In this document: piece after piece, positions 44,878 to 53,686 of the stretch
How the letters are laid out: the number at the start of each line of letters is the position of its first letter
Numbering within the stretch: position 1 is the first letter of the stretch
Assembly: GCF_023546765.1 (NCBI RefSeq)
Contig: NZ_CP097484.1
Span: 1,954,001-2,018,000, forward strand
Source: Methylobacterium tardum
Lineage (GTDB): Bacteria; Pseudomonadota; Alphaproteobacteria; Rhizobiales; Beijerinckiaceae
Length of the DNA: 64,000 nucleotides
Direction: 5' to 3'
Notes under the pieces: generated by a model
Databases searched by the model: none
Seen by the model: only the letters and a program-made list of their open reading frames with translations
What the model was told of the DNA's origin: nothing
Position numbers and translations under genes: made by a program

Positions 44878-46467
44878 TCAGTGCGCCTCCACGGGCCCGG
44901 CGGCGCGCTGGGGCTTCTTGAGGATCGCCACCACCACGAGGCTCGCCACGAGGCTCACCCCCACCAGCCAGAACCCGTCCGCGTAGGCCATCACATAGGC
45001 CTCGCGGCGGACCTGGGCGGCGAGCTGGCCGAGCGCGACCCCCTTGGCGGCGAGCGGGTCGGCGATGCGGGCGTGCATCCCGGCCGCCAGCGCCGCGAGC
45101 CGGTCCTGGGTGCGGGTCGCGTTGACGGTGATCGCCTCCGCCAGCATCGAGAAGTGGAAGTGCTCCCGCCGGTCGATCATGGTCGACAGCATGGCGATGC
45201 CGATCGAGCCGCCGAGGTTGCGCATCATGTTCGACAGGGCGGAGGCGTCCGCGGTGTCGCGCGGGGCGAGGCCGACGGTGGAGAGCTGCGACAGCGGGAT
45301 GGTGAAGAGCGGCTGGCCGATGGCCCGCATCAGCTGCGGCAGGATCAGCTGGTCGGCGCCGACATCGTGGGTCAGGCCGACGTTGATCCAGCAGCTCGCG
45401 ATGAAGAACAGCGTGCCGGTGACCACCAGCACCCGGGCGTCGAAGGTCCGCATCAGCAGCGGCATCATCGGGAAGAGGACCAGCTGCGGCAGGCCCGACC
45501 ACATCACCACGTAGCCGATCTGCTGGGCGTTGTAGCCCTGGATCTGCGCGCAATAGACCGGGATGATGTAGATCGACCCGAACGAGACCGCGCCCAGCAC
45601 GGTCATCAGCACGCAGGCGCCCCCGACCGAGCGGTTGGCCAGGACCCGCAGGTTGATGAACGGGCGCTCGGTCGTGAGCTCGCGGACGATGAAGCCGGTG
45701 ATGCCGGCCGCCGCCAGCAGCGACATGTTGACGATGATCTGCGAGCCGAACCAGTCCTTGCGCTGGCCCTCCTCCAGCACGTAGGTCAGGGCCGGCAGGC
45801 CGGCCGCCATCAGGCCGATGCCGATCCAGTCGCCCTTGAGCAGCTCGCCCCAGCGCGCCGGCACGCTGTCGAAGGCGCCGAGCTGGATCGCCGCCGCCAC
45901 GGGTCCGAAGATCAGGTTCAGGTAGAAGATGTAGTGCCAGGACAGGTTGTCGGTGAGCCAGCCGCCGACCGTCGGGCCGATGGCGGGCGCGAAGGTCGCG
46001 GTCAGCCCGAACAGCGCGATGCCGATGGGCTGCTGCGCCTTCGAGAGCCGGGTGCGCACGATGACGATGGCGGTGGGGATCAGCACGCCGCCGGTGAAGC
46101 CCTGGCCCGCCCGGAACAGGATCATCTGGCTCAAGGTCGTCGAGAGCGCGCAGGCCAGCGAGAAGGCGGTGAACAGCATCGTGTTCACCGCGAGGTAGCG
46201 GCGCAGGCCGATCACCGAGGACAGCCAGCCGGTGAGCGGGATCACGATGATCTCGGCCATCAGGTAGGCGGTGGAGATCCAACTCCCCTCCTCGGTGGAG
46301 GCGCCGAGCGCCCCCTGGATGTCGGCGAGGGACGCGTTGGTGATCTGGATGTCGAGGATCGCCGTGAAGGCGCCGAGGATCGCGCCGAACACGGCGAGCC
46401 AGTCCCGGGCGCTCGCCTTCGCCTCGGGCCCTGGTATGGGCATGGCCACGGCCGGCACGGCGCTCAT
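44878..46467 (-). CDS. emrB: DHA2 family MFS multidrug efflux permease (EmrB-like)
   Basis: A 529-residue permease with fourteen predicted helices, drug:H+ antiporter-2 family. Helix 1 (LAVFGAILGAFTAILDIQITNASLADIQGALGAS) contains the conserved LD motif; motif A-like GWLSSVIGLRRYL and motif C-like GLTATFAPAIGPTVGGWLTD (about 145-164) are visible. It forms a tripartite pump with the membrane fusion protein coded by the overlapping upstream gene and an outer-membrane channel coded elsewhere. Start ATG 46467 overlaps the emrA stop. A TetR gene and operator upstream control it. Confidence 0.92.
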   Translation of the reverse strand: MSAVPAVAMPIPGPEAKASARDWLAVFGAILGAFTAILDIQITNASLADIQGALGASTEEGSWISTAYLMAEIIVIPLTGWLSSVIGLRRYLAVNTMLFTAFSLACALSTTLSQMILFRAGQGFTGGVLIPTAIVIVRTRLSKAQQPIGIALFGLTATFAPAIGPTVGGWLTDNLSWHYIFYLNLIFGPVAAAIQLGAFDSVPARWGELLKGDWIGIGLMAAGLPALTYVLEEGQRKDWFGSQIIVNMSLLAAAGITGFIVRELTTERPFINLRVLANRSVGGACVLMTVLGAVSFGSIYIIPVYCAQIQGYNAQQIGYVVMWSGLPQLVLFPMMPLLMRTFDARVLVVTGTLFFIASCWINVGLTHDVGADQLILPQLMRAIGQPLFTIPLSQLSTVGLAPRDTADASALSNMMRNLGGSIGIAMLSTMIDRREHFHFSMLAEAITVNATRTQDRLAALAAGMHARIADPLAAKGVALGQLAAQVRREAYVMAYADGFWLVGVSLVASLVVVAILKKPQRAAGPVEAH

Positions 46468-47672
46468 TGGGGCAGCGCCTCGCTGACGAGGGCCGCCGGG
46501 GCGGGCTTCGGCCGGTGCCGGGCCGGGTCGACCGGCTCCACCGGGTCGGCGGTGTGGACCGTGGCCTCCACCGACAGGCCGGGGCGCAGGCGGGCGACCA
46601 GCGGGTCGGCCGGGTCGAGGGCGACGCGCACCGGCACGCGCTGCACCACCTTGGTGAAGTTGCCGGTGGCGTTCTCCGGCGGCAGCAGGGCGAATTGCGA
46701 GCCGGTCCCCGGCGAGAAGCTCTCGATCCGGCCCTGGAATTCGTGGTCGCCGAAGGCGTCCACCGTGAAGGTGACGCGCTCGCCCTCGACCATGTGGCCG
46801 GTCTGGGTCTCCTTGAAATTCGCCACGAGGTAGATGTCGCGGCCCATCGGCACGAGGGTCAGGAGTCCCGTGCCGGGGGAGACGACCTGCCCGATGCGCA
46901 GCGCCCGGTCGCCGGCCACGCCGTCGATCGGCGCCACGATGGTGGTGTAGCTGAGGTCGAGCTTCACCCCCTCGACCTTGGCCTCGGCGCCTTCGAGACT
47001 CGCCCGGGTGCTGGCCTCGAGGGCCTTCAGGCTGTCGATCTGCTTCTGCGCGGCGTCCAGGGAGGCGGCGGCCTTGTCGCGGGCGGCGTGGCGCTGGCGC
47101 AGGTCGGCATCCGCCTGCTGCTGGCGCTGGACCGTGCCCGAGCCGGTCTGCAGCAGGTTCTGGTAGCGGGTGTATTCCTGCTGGGAGAAGGTGAGCGCGG
47201 CCTCGGCATTGGCGAGGTCGGCCCGCGACGAGGCGACCTGCGCCTGCTGCTGGACGATCGCCGCGGCGACGCCGAGCACCTGCGCCCGGTCCTTGTCGAC
47301 CTCGGCCTCGGCCTGCTTGAGCTGGACCCGATAGGACCGGTCGTCGAGGCGCGCGATCACGTCGCCGGCCTTCACCGGCTGGTTGTCGCCGACCATCACC
47401 TCGGCGACGATGCCGGCGATGCGCGGCGCCACCGTGACCTTGTCGGATTGCAGATAGGCGTCGTCGGTGGTCTCGAGGAAGCGCCCGATGGTCCACCAGT
47501 GCCAGCCGTAGCTCCCGGCCCCGCCCAGCGCGAGGAGCCCGACCAGCGGCAGGACGATCCGCGCCCGGCCGCGGCGCGGCTTCGCCGCGGGAGCCGGCGA
47601 CGCGGCGGGGGCCGCGACGCCCCCCACAACCGGGCCGGCGCTCTTGAAGCTGTCGCTGCGACGTGCGTCCAT
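46464..47672 (-). CDS. emrA: HlyD/EmrA family efflux membrane fusion protein
   Basis: A 402-residue periplasmic adaptor. A disordered N-terminus is followed by one transmembrane helix (about residues 39-58), then TTDDAYLQSDKVTVAPRIAGIVAEVMVGDNQPVKAGDVIARLDDRSY, the lipoyl/beta-barrel start of HlyD-family proteins, a long coiled-coil hairpin (about 110-240), and the second lipoyl half TTIVAPIDGVAGDRALRIGQVVSPGTGLL. The C-terminal beta barrel ends near VEATVHTADP, with a proline-rich tail. It links EmrB to an outer-membrane factor. Promoter region carries a palindrome (47690-47710) 18 bases from the start. Confidence 0.92.
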   Translation of the reverse strand: MDARRSDSFKSAGPVVGGVAAPAASPAPAAKPRRGRARIVLPLVGLLALGGAGSYGWHWWTIGRFLETTDDAYLQSDKVTVAPRIAGIVAEVMVGDNQPVKAGDVIARLDDRSYRVQLKQAEAEVDKDRAQVLGVAAAIVQQQAQVASSRADLANAEAALTFSQQEYTRYQNLLQTGSGTVQRQQQADADLRQRHAARDKAAASLDAAQKQIDSLKALEASTRASLEGAEAKVEGVKLDLSYTTIVAPIDGVAGDRALRIGQVVSPGTGLLTLVPMGRDIYLVANFKETQTGHMVEGERVTFTVDAFGDHEFQGRIESFSPGTGSQFALLPPENATGNFTKVVQRVPVRVALDPADPLVARLRPGLSVEATVHTADPVEPVDPARHRPKPAPAALVSEALPQ

Positions 47673-47689
47673 CGGGTCTGGTCACAATC

Positions 47690-47710
47690 AAAACGGTACG
47701 GTATCGTTTT
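47690..47710. promoter_or_regulatory. palindromic operator between emrA and the TetR gene
   Basis: AAAACGGTA-CGG-TATCGTTTT, a 21-base palindrome with nine of ten pairs matching, centred between the divergent emrA (47672) and tetR (47750) starts. Its position covers both promoters, as expected for TetR control of a divergent pump. Confidence 0.75.
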
Positions 47711-47749
47711 AATAATGCGCGCGGCGATCGTGAGCAAGGAGGATTGTGG

Positions 47750-48424
47750 GTGACGGTGACGGACATCGAGCCGCCGGAGGCGGCGCCGCGGCGGGGCGGC
47801 CGGCCGACCCGCGCGGAGGCGGCCCGGCGTGAGGCGCATCTGATCGCCGTGGCGACCACCCTGTTCATGGAGCGCGGCTTCGACGCCACCTCCATCGACG
47901 CGGTCGCCGAGGCCGCCGGGATGAGCAAGCCGACGGTCTATGCCCGCTACCGCGACAAGCGGGCGCTGTTCGAGGCGGTCCTGCGCGAGCGGATCGCCGC
48001 GTGGCTGGCGCCCCTGGCGGCGGCCGCCGAGGCGCAGGCCGCGCAGGCCGGGACCGACGATGTCGAGGCCGCCCTGCACGCGTTGAGCCGGACCCTGCTG
48101 GCGCATGGGCAGTCGCCGGGCGCGGCGATGCTCAAGCGCAACCTGGTGGCCCAGGCGCTGCAATTCCCCGAACTGGCCCGCCTCGCCCACGAGGAGGGCT
48201 GGCTGCGCGGCGTGCGCGCCGTGGCGCAATTGCTCGACGCCTTCGCCCGGCGCGGCCGGATCGCGGTGGCCGAGCCCGAGATCGCGGCCGACCTGTTCCT
48301 CAGCCTCGTCCTTGGCCGGTCGTCCCAGGCGACCCTCTACGGCATCGCCACCGACCCGGAGGCGCAGGAGCGGCGGCGGCAGGCGGCGGTGCGGCTGTTC
48401 CTCGACGGGGTGCGCCCGCGCTGA
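47750..48424 (+). CDS. TetR family regulator of the emrAB pump
   Basis: A 224-residue TetR protein. Helix-turn-helix: AEAARREAHLIAVATTLFMERGFDATSIDAVAEAAGMSKPTVYARYRDKRALFEAVL (about residues 20-76). The C-terminal domain belongs to the AefR-like type (TetR_C), with LSRTLLAHGQSP and RNLVAQALQFPELARLAHEEG. The start is taken as GTG 47750, since AAGGAGG sits at 47736-47742, seven bases before it; the upstream extension would cross the operator. It probably represses emrAB and itself; inducers are likely hydrophobic drugs. Confidence 0.9.
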   Translation: MTVTDIEPPEAAPRRGGRPTRAEAARREAHLIAVATTLFMERGFDATSIDAVAEAAGMSKPTVYARYRDKRALFEAVLRERIAAWLAPLAAAAEAQAAQAGTDDVEAALHALSRTLLAHGQSPGAAMLKRNLVAQALQFPELARLAHEEGWLRGVRAVAQLLDAFARRGRIAVAEPEIAADLFLSLVLGRSSQATLYGIATDPEAQERRRQAAVRLFLDGVRPR

Positions 48425-48440
48425 GGGGCGGCCCGGATTA

Positions 48441-48660
48441 TTGTTGAAGCGTTCGGGTCGCGCTATGTTTGGGAGTGGGACCGGCGGTGGCTGCCGCCGA
48501 TCCCTGGCATGACCCGTTTATGCGGGCTAGCCAGATCCAGACAAACGGGTGGACGGCGAGGCGGAGTCGGAAGCTCCACTCGCCGTCTGCTTGTCGGGAC
48601 CATGCCAGAGAGAAAACCATCTCTCCACGCAACCGGCCGCGTGCGGCCTTCGCGGGTGAG
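48441..48660 (+). ncRNA. candidate structured non-coding RNA with its own promoter
   Basis: The 457-base gap before trcR contains TTGTTG (48441-48446) and TATGTT (48464-48469) 17 bases apart, then a dense set of perfect complementary segments: GGCGG/CCGCC (48483-48487, 48494-48498), CTGGCATG/CATGCCAG (48504-48511, 48601-48608), CCCGTTT/AAACGGG (48513-48519, 48543-48549), GACGGCGAG/CTCGCCGTC (48552-48560, 48579-48587) with an inner GGAG/CTCC hairpin, and GGCCGC/GCGGCC (48635-48640, 48643-48648). This forms a closed multi-branch fold. No Rfam family was recognised by eye, and open frames in the stretch look incidental. The segment to 48881 has nothing else. Confidence 0.5.
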
Positions 48661-48881
48661 TCGGTCAGGCTCACGGCCGGATTTTAACCGCGCTTGGCGC
48701 TGCTCACGGAATCCGCGCCTGGCGCCCCGGACCGCGTAACCCGCGATTGCGCCCCTCCCCGCTCGGGCCTATAGTGCGTCATCCCCATTCGACAGCGTGA
48801 GACGGGACTTCCGGATCGGTCATCCGGAGCCCGCGGCCCGATGCCCGGCCCCCGTCCCGCCAGGCCGGAGCACGAGAAGAC

Positions 48882-49592
48882 ATGTCCCAGGGTCCGCTGA
48901 TGCCCAAGGCGACCGCCGTCTGGCTGGTCGAGAACACCTCGCTCGCCTTCGAGCAGATCGCCGATTTCTGCAAGCTGCACCCGCTGGAGGTGAAGGGCAT
49001 CGCCGACGGCGAGGTCGCGGCCGGCATCAAGGGGCTCGACCCGGTCTCCACCGGCCAGCTCACCCGGGACGAGATCGAGAAGGCCCAGAAGGCGCCGCAC
49101 TACAAGCTGAAGCCCGCCGTCTCCAAGGTGAAGCTGCCGGAGGTGAAGCGCACCACCAAGGGGCCGCGCTACACCCCGCTGTCGCGCCGTCAGGACCGGC
49201 CGAACGCCATCCTGTGGCTGCTCCGCAACCACCCGGAGCTGAAGGATTCGCAGATCATCCGGCTGGTCGGCACCACCAAGTCGGCGATCCAGCAGATCCG
49301 CGAGCGCACCCACTGGAATTCGGGTTCGCTCCAGCCGATGGATCCGGTGACTCTCGGCCTGACCACCCAGATCAACCTCGACTTCGAGGTCCAGCGCGCG
49401 GCGGCCGACCGCCCGGCGGCGATCGCGGCCGAGTCCGGCGCCTCGCTGCTACCGGCCGAGGTCTCCACGGCCCGCGACGAGCCGGATCACGAGCACGAGG
49501 ACGCCCATGGCGGCCGCGAGGAGCGGATCGACGCCGATTCGGTCTTCGCCAAGCTCAAGGGCCGGCATCAGGACGAGGACGACGAGGAGTAG
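48882..49592 (+). CDS. trcR: cell cycle transcriptional regulator TrcR (DUF1013)
   Basis: A 236-residue DUF1013 protein, a conserved alphaproteobacterial DNA-binding factor linked to cell-cycle control. The start MPKATAVWLVENTSLAFEQIADFCKLHPLEVKGIADGEVAAGIKGLDP (from residue 7) and the second helix-turn-helix-like part RPNAILWLLRNHPELKDSQIIRLVGTTKSAIQQIRERTHWN are fully conserved features. The C-terminus is acidic and variable (EDEDDEE end). Start could be ATG 48882 or the internal ATG at codon 7. It is convergent with an MFS gene. Confidence 0.93.
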   Translation: MSQGPLMPKATAVWLVENTSLAFEQIADFCKLHPLEVKGIADGEVAAGIKGLDPVSTGQLTRDEIEKAQKAPHYKLKPAVSKVKLPEVKRTTKGPRYTPLSRRQDRPNAILWLLRNHPELKDSQIIRLVGTTKSAIQQIRERTHWNSGSLQPMDPVTLGLTTQINLDFEVQRAAADRPAAIAAESGASLLPAEVSTARDEPDHEHEDAHGGREERIDADSVFAKLKGRHQDEDDEE

Positions 49593-49650
49593 GACCCGCG
49601 GACGCCCCCGGCCTTCGGCCGGGCGGCCCCCAGGACGGCCCATGCAGGAT

Positions 49651-49682
49651 GCGGCCCCCGCTCCATCGGAGTCGGGGGCCGC
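49651..49682. terminator. hairpin between trcR and the convergent MFS gene
   Basis: GCGGCCCCC (49651-49659) pairs perfectly with GGGGGCCGC (49674-49682) around a 14-base loop. There is no T tract, so it could be a rho-independent terminator of the weak GC-rich type or just a stabilising hairpin serving both directions. Confidence 0.4.
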
Positions 49683-49737
49683 TTCGCGTCCGGCCGGACC
49701 TGAGAGCGCCTGCCAGCGGGGCGGAAACGGGATCGCC

Positions 49738-51087
49738 CTATTCCGGCAGCGGCTGGCCCCGCGTCTCCGGCATGAACCACGGCACGACCAGGCCGATCAC
49801 GTAGACGCTGGACAGCGTCAGCGCCGCCGCGGCCACGCCTCCGAAGGCGGTCACGATCTGCCCGGCGATGATCGGGAAGATCCAGGCGATCAGCCGCGCG
49901 CCGTTGAACACGACGCTCGCCGCCGTCGCCCGGACCGCCGGGGTGAACAGCTCCGCAAGGTAGATCGCCATCCACGAGAAGGCGAAGCCCAGGGTGAAGA
50001 ACCCGTTCAGGAAGGCGAGCCCCATGAACGGCACCAGCCCGCCGGTCCAGAGATAGCAGGCGAGCGACGTGGCGATGCAGCCGACATAGGTGACCAGCAG
50101 GAAGGCGCGGCGGCCGATGGCGTCGGCCACGAAGCCGGAGATCACGTAGGCCGAGATCGCCCCGATATTGTAGATGATGCCCATGCGCGGGCCCCAGAGA
50201 TTGGCCGGCTCGCCCGCGGCCTTGGCGAGCCCCTCCGTGTAGGCCGGCAGCCAGGACGAGACCGCCCACCAGCCGACCGTCGTGGCGAAGGACAGCAGCG
50301 TGGCGAGCAGCACCCGCCGGCGGCTCTCGGGCTCGCGGAAGATCTCCGTGAGGGAGAACGGGCGCTGCGCGCTCCGCGGAGCGTGGTCCGCATCCTCCGC
50401 GGTGGCCGCCCAGCGCTGCGCCTTGAGCGCCTGCATCCACTGCTCGGATTCCTCCAGCGCCCGCCGCAGGTACAGGCAGACGAAGGCCGGGAGCGCGCCC
50501 AGCGCGAACATGATGCGCCAGGACTGGTCGCCCATCGGGTTGGTGGCGGCCAGCACCGCCCAGACGATAGCGGCCAGCACCGCGCCGCCGCCGAAGCCCG
50601 ATTGCAGGAAGCCGCAGCCCTTCGGCCGCGCCCGGTTCGGCCAGGTCTCGGCCACGAGGGCGATGCCGGTGGACCATTCCGAGCCGATGGCGAGCCCGGT
50701 GATGAAGCGCAGGAGAGCGAGCTGCGTGAAGCTCTCCGCGAAGGCGGTGAGCCCGGTGAAGATGGCGTAGCCCAGGATGGACACCATCATCATGCGCTTG
50801 CGGCCGATATAGTCGGCGGCGATCCCGCCCATCAGGCCGCCGATCCCCCAGCCGAGCAGCGTGATGCCGATGGCGAGCCCCACGTAGAAGGCCGGCGCCT
50901 GCGCCTGCTCGGGGGTCAGGATCGAGGCCAGCGCGGGGCGCAGGGCGTAGATCAGGGCCACGGCCTCGTAGCCGTCGAAGATCCAGCCGAGATAGCTGCC
51001 CCAGAGGATGCGCCAATGGCGCCGGGTGAGACCCGCGTGCCAGGGCGCGCTGGCGGTCTCGCGCAGCCGGACGTCACCCGCGACCAT
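49738..51087 (-). CDS. MFS transporter, metabolite:H+ symporter (MHS) type
   Basis: A 449-residue carrier with twelve predicted helices. The start LTRRHWRILWGSYLGWIFDGYEAVALIYALRPAL and the loop-2 motif GGIAADYIGRKRMMMVSILGYAIFTGLTAFAESF, then GLAIGSEWSTGIALVAETWPNRARPKG, are typical of the sugar-porter-like MHS group that takes up organic or aromatic acids. The substrate is not visible and no catabolic neighbour exists. ATG 51087 with GGAAGGAA upstream is chosen; an upstream extension is basic and non-conserved. Confidence 0.85.
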   Translation of the reverse strand: MVAGDVRLRETASAPWHAGLTRRHWRILWGSYLGWIFDGYEAVALIYALRPALASILTPEQAQAPAFYVGLAIGITLLGWGIGGLMGGIAADYIGRKRMMMVSILGYAIFTGLTAFAESFTQLALLRFITGLAIGSEWSTGIALVAETWPNRARPKGCGFLQSGFGGGAVLAAIVWAVLAATNPMGDQSWRIMFALGALPAFVCLYLRRALEESEQWMQALKAQRWAATAEDADHAPRSAQRPFSLTEIFREPESRRRVLLATLLSFATTVGWWAVSSWLPAYTEGLAKAAGEPANLWGPRMGIIYNIGAISAYVISGFVADAIGRRAFLLVTYVGCIATSLACYLWTGGLVPFMGLAFLNGFFTLGFAFSWMAIYLAELFTPAVRATAASVVFNGARLIAWIFPIIAGQIVTAFGGVAAAALTLSSVYVIGLVVPWFMPETRGQPLPE

Positions 51088-51221
51088 GGCTCGTTCCTTC
51101 CTCCCGGGGCGCCTCCCCGGCGCCCGCCCCGGCCTGGTATACAGGTCGGCCACGCCGTGTCGGCGCGGGTTCGGGCGATTCCGGGGTCACATTTCCGTCG
51201 CGCTGTCGCGCTCGACCGGGC

Positions 51222-52247
51222 TCAGCGCGCGGCGTCGAAGGCCGCCAGGAAGGCCGTGAGGTTCTCGGGAAGTGCCGCGCACAGGTAGCCGCCCTCTTGG
51301 ACGAGGGCGGTGGGCAGCCCGGCCCGGGCGATCCGCTCCGCGGCCCCCGCGAAACCCGCCCGGGTCACCCGCAGGGCGCCGATCGGGTCGTCCTCCGAGG
51401 CGTCGAGGCCCAGGGCCACCACCAGCCCCCGCGGCTCCTGGGCGGCGACCGCCGCGAGGCCCGCCTCAACGGCCTCGAGCCAGGGGCCGTCCCCCGATCC
51501 CGGCGGCAGCGGCAGGTTGCGATTGAAGCCCGCACCCGCATCGGCTCCGGTCTCGTCGGCGTAGCCGGCATAGAACGGGAAGTAGTCCGACGGATCCGCG
51601 TGCACTGAGACCGTGAGGACGTCGCGGCGCGCGTAGAAGATCCCCTGCGTGCCGTTGCCGTGGTGGACGTCGATGTCGAGGATCGCCACCGGGCCGCCGG
51701 TCGCGGCCAGCATCCGGGCGGCCGCGATCGCGCTGTTGTTGAGGAAGCAGAAGCCGCCCGCGGAATCCGCGTAGGCGTGGTGGCCCGGCGGGCGGCACAG
51801 GGCGTAGGCATGCCCCGTCTCCAGCGCCGCGTCCGCGGCCGTCACCGCGCATTGCGCCGAGCCGTACACCGCCGGCCATGTGCCGGCCCGGATCGGCGTC
51901 GAGGTATCGGCCATGTAGAGGCCGACGCGCCCGAGCAGGCCCGCGGGCTTCCGGTGCATCTGCGGCCGGGCGAAGGCGCCGGTGAGGATCTCGTCGGCGA
52001 GTCCCGGGATCTCTGCCCGCCGGGTCCAGGCCTCGGCCAGGAACGTCACGTAATCGGCATCGTGCACGGCCCGGATCGGGTCGAGGCCGTGATCGCCGGG
52101 CGCCGCGAGGCCATGCCCGGCCGCCTGCGCCGCCTCCTGCAGGATCGCGTAGCGGGAGGCCTGCTCGGGATGCGGGATCGGCGTGCCGCGCCGCCAGTAG
52201 CGCTCCGGGTCATGACGGGCGGAATCCGGCGTGTGGAAGATGCGCAT
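51222..52247 (-). CDS. histone deacetylase family protein (acetylpolyamine amidohydrolase-like)
   Basis: A 341-residue class II HDAC-like zinc amidohydrolase. The catalytic pair is in CRPPGHHAYADSAGGFCFLNNSAIAA (about residues 150-175, with the PPGHHA motif) and the zinc ligands are in AILDIDVHHGNGTQGIFY (D and H) and a later GLDASEDDP. The C-terminal VQEGGYLCAALPENL carries the conserved glycine pair and glutamate-tyrosine. The type fits bacterial acetylpolyamine deacetylases (AphA) rather than acetoin-utilisation AcuC. The N-terminal insert MRIFHTPDSARHDPERYW is family typical. It probably frees acetylated polyamines or small amines. Confidence 0.9.
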   Translation of the reverse strand: MRIFHTPDSARHDPERYWRRGTPIPHPEQASRYAILQEAAQAAGHGLAAPGDHGLDPIRAVHDADYVTFLAEAWTRRAEIPGLADEILTGAFARPQMHRKPAGLLGRVGLYMADTSTPIRAGTWPAVYGSAQCAVTAADAALETGHAYALCRPPGHHAYADSAGGFCFLNNSAIAAARMLAATGGPVAILDIDVHHGNGTQGIFYARRDVLTVSVHADPSDYFPFYAGYADETGADAGAGFNRNLPLPPGSGDGPWLEAVEAGLAAVAAQEPRGLVVALGLDASEDDPIGALRVTRAGFAGAAERIARAGLPTALVQEGGYLCAALPENLTAFLAAFDAAR

Positions 52248-52256
52248 TCCGGGAGG

Positions 52257-53686
52257 TTAAGCCTCCCGGAGACGCGCGTCATCCGTCCGCGACGCGGTCA
52301 GATGAGGTAGACGGTGCCGTCGTTGCGGAAGACTTTCGGGCAGTCTGTCGCGTCCACCAGGCATTGTGCGGCTTCCAGCGAGATGCGGCGCGCCTGCGCG
52401 ATCTCCGGCAGCGTCATCCATCGTGCGTCCATGCCGGGGCTCCACGGGTGATTCCGGAGGCTCAGGGATCAACGACGGAGGCGCGATATGGTTCATCGGC
52501 CGGGTCTCACAGCCGACCTGCGCATGCGGTTCTTGGGCGTGCCATTCTTGGGCGCGCCATCCGCACGAACTCGGCGGCTCGGCGGCGATCTCGCGGAGCA
52601 GGGTGGGGACTCGCGCCCAGGGCTCGGTGATCGCTCGGGCGCTCGGCCGGATCGCGGCCTGATCTTGTCCGCCGGTGATGCGGATATCCGGCCAGCGCGC
52701 GCAGAAGGCCTCGACGCAGGCCGGGTCGAAGTGGCGGCCGCTCTCGGCGCGGATGCAGGCCAGGGCCGCCTCGAAGGACATTGCCTCCTTGTAGGGTCGC
52801 GACGTGGTGAGCGCATCGAACACGTCCGCCACCGCGACGATCCGGGCCGCCAGGGGAATGGCGGCACCGGCGAGCCCCTGCGGGTAGCCGCTGCCGTCCC
52901 ATTTCTCGTGGTGCGATTCGGCGATCTCGGCGGCGAGGCGGATCAGCTCGGAGGCGCTGCCGCCCAGGATGCGCTTGCCGATGGCCGCATGCGTCTTGAC
53001 CAGGGCGAACTCGTCCGGATCGAGCCGGCCGGGCTTCAGCAGGACGCCGTCCGGAATGCCCACCTTGCCGACATCGTGCAGCGGAGCCGCGAGATACAGG
53101 TTGCGGCAGAAATCCGGGGCCGGCCGAGCCCCTCGGCGACGATCTGGCTGTAGCGGGCCACCCGCCAGGTGTGGTCCCCGGTGTCGTTGTCGCGATACTC
53201 GACGGCCAGAGCCAGGCGGAAGATGATCTCCTCCTCGCGCTCGCGCATGTGGCGGAGCGCCGCCTCGACCTCGCCGTCGAGCCAGGCCGCCTGCTCGGCC
53301 AGCCGCCGCACCGCCTTGGCGAGCCGGATCATGTTGCGCAGCCGCACCGTCAGCTCGACGCCCTGCATGGATTTGTCGAGGAAGTCGGTCGCCCCCGCCT
53401 CCAGGGCGGCGAGCCGCACCGCGTCCGAGATGTCGTTGGTGACCATCACCACGGGCACCTGGGCGTAGTGCGGGATGGTCCGCATGCGCCGGATGAAGGT
53501 GATCCCGTCCATGGCGGGCATGTGGCAATCGACCAGCACGAGGTCGAAGGCCCGCATCTGCGCCTCGACCAGCGCGGCCTCCGGATCGGCATGGTCGGTG
53601 ACGGTGACGCCGGGCTTGGTCTCCAGCAGCCGGCGCATCCGCAGGCGCATGGTCGCGCTGTCGTCGACGAGGAGCGCGTCCATCAT
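52257..53686 (-). pseudogene. response regulator with HD-GYP phosphodiesterase domain, frameshifted
   Basis: A two-domain regulator of the RpfG type. Receiver: MDALLVDDSATMRLRMRR with phospho-acceptor in LVLVDCHMPAMDG (about residue 54) and a conserved lysine in DFLDKS. The HD-GYP domain begins NDTGDHTWRVARYSQIVAEGLG, breaks near base 53110, and resumes one base off with DFCRNLYLAAPLHDVGKVGIP, then ESHHEKWDGSGYPQGL and DVFDALTTSRPYKEAM. One extra G (GG to GGG before ATTTC) restores the frame. HD and GYP residues are intact, so the product would hydrolyse cyclic-di-GMP. The frame then runs on about 130 residues past the domain to 52257, unusually long; a second error near 52640-52510 is possible. 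Confidence 0.8.
52298..52432 (-). CDS. very small helix-turn-helix-like protein
   Basis: A 44-residue open frame, MDARWMTLPEIAQARRISLE followed by AAQCLVDATDCPKVFRNDGTVYLI. The MTLPEIAQARRISLEAAQCLV part has the periodicity of a helix-turn-helix and resembles small DNA-binding proteins frequent in methylobacteria (pattern MTLxEIAxARGISxxxAxRLV). GTGGAG lies upstream of ATG 52432. The open C-terminal extension of the HD-GYP gene runs over the same bases in another frame; only one of the two is likely translated. Confidence 0.45.
   Translation of the reverse strand: MDARWMTLPEIAQARRISLEAAQCLVDATDCPKVFRNDGTVYLI

Noticed and set aside
48438..48687. Small proteins in the trcR upstream gap
   Set aside because: Open frames on both strands coincide with extensive perfect complementarity; the RNA-structure explanation is better.
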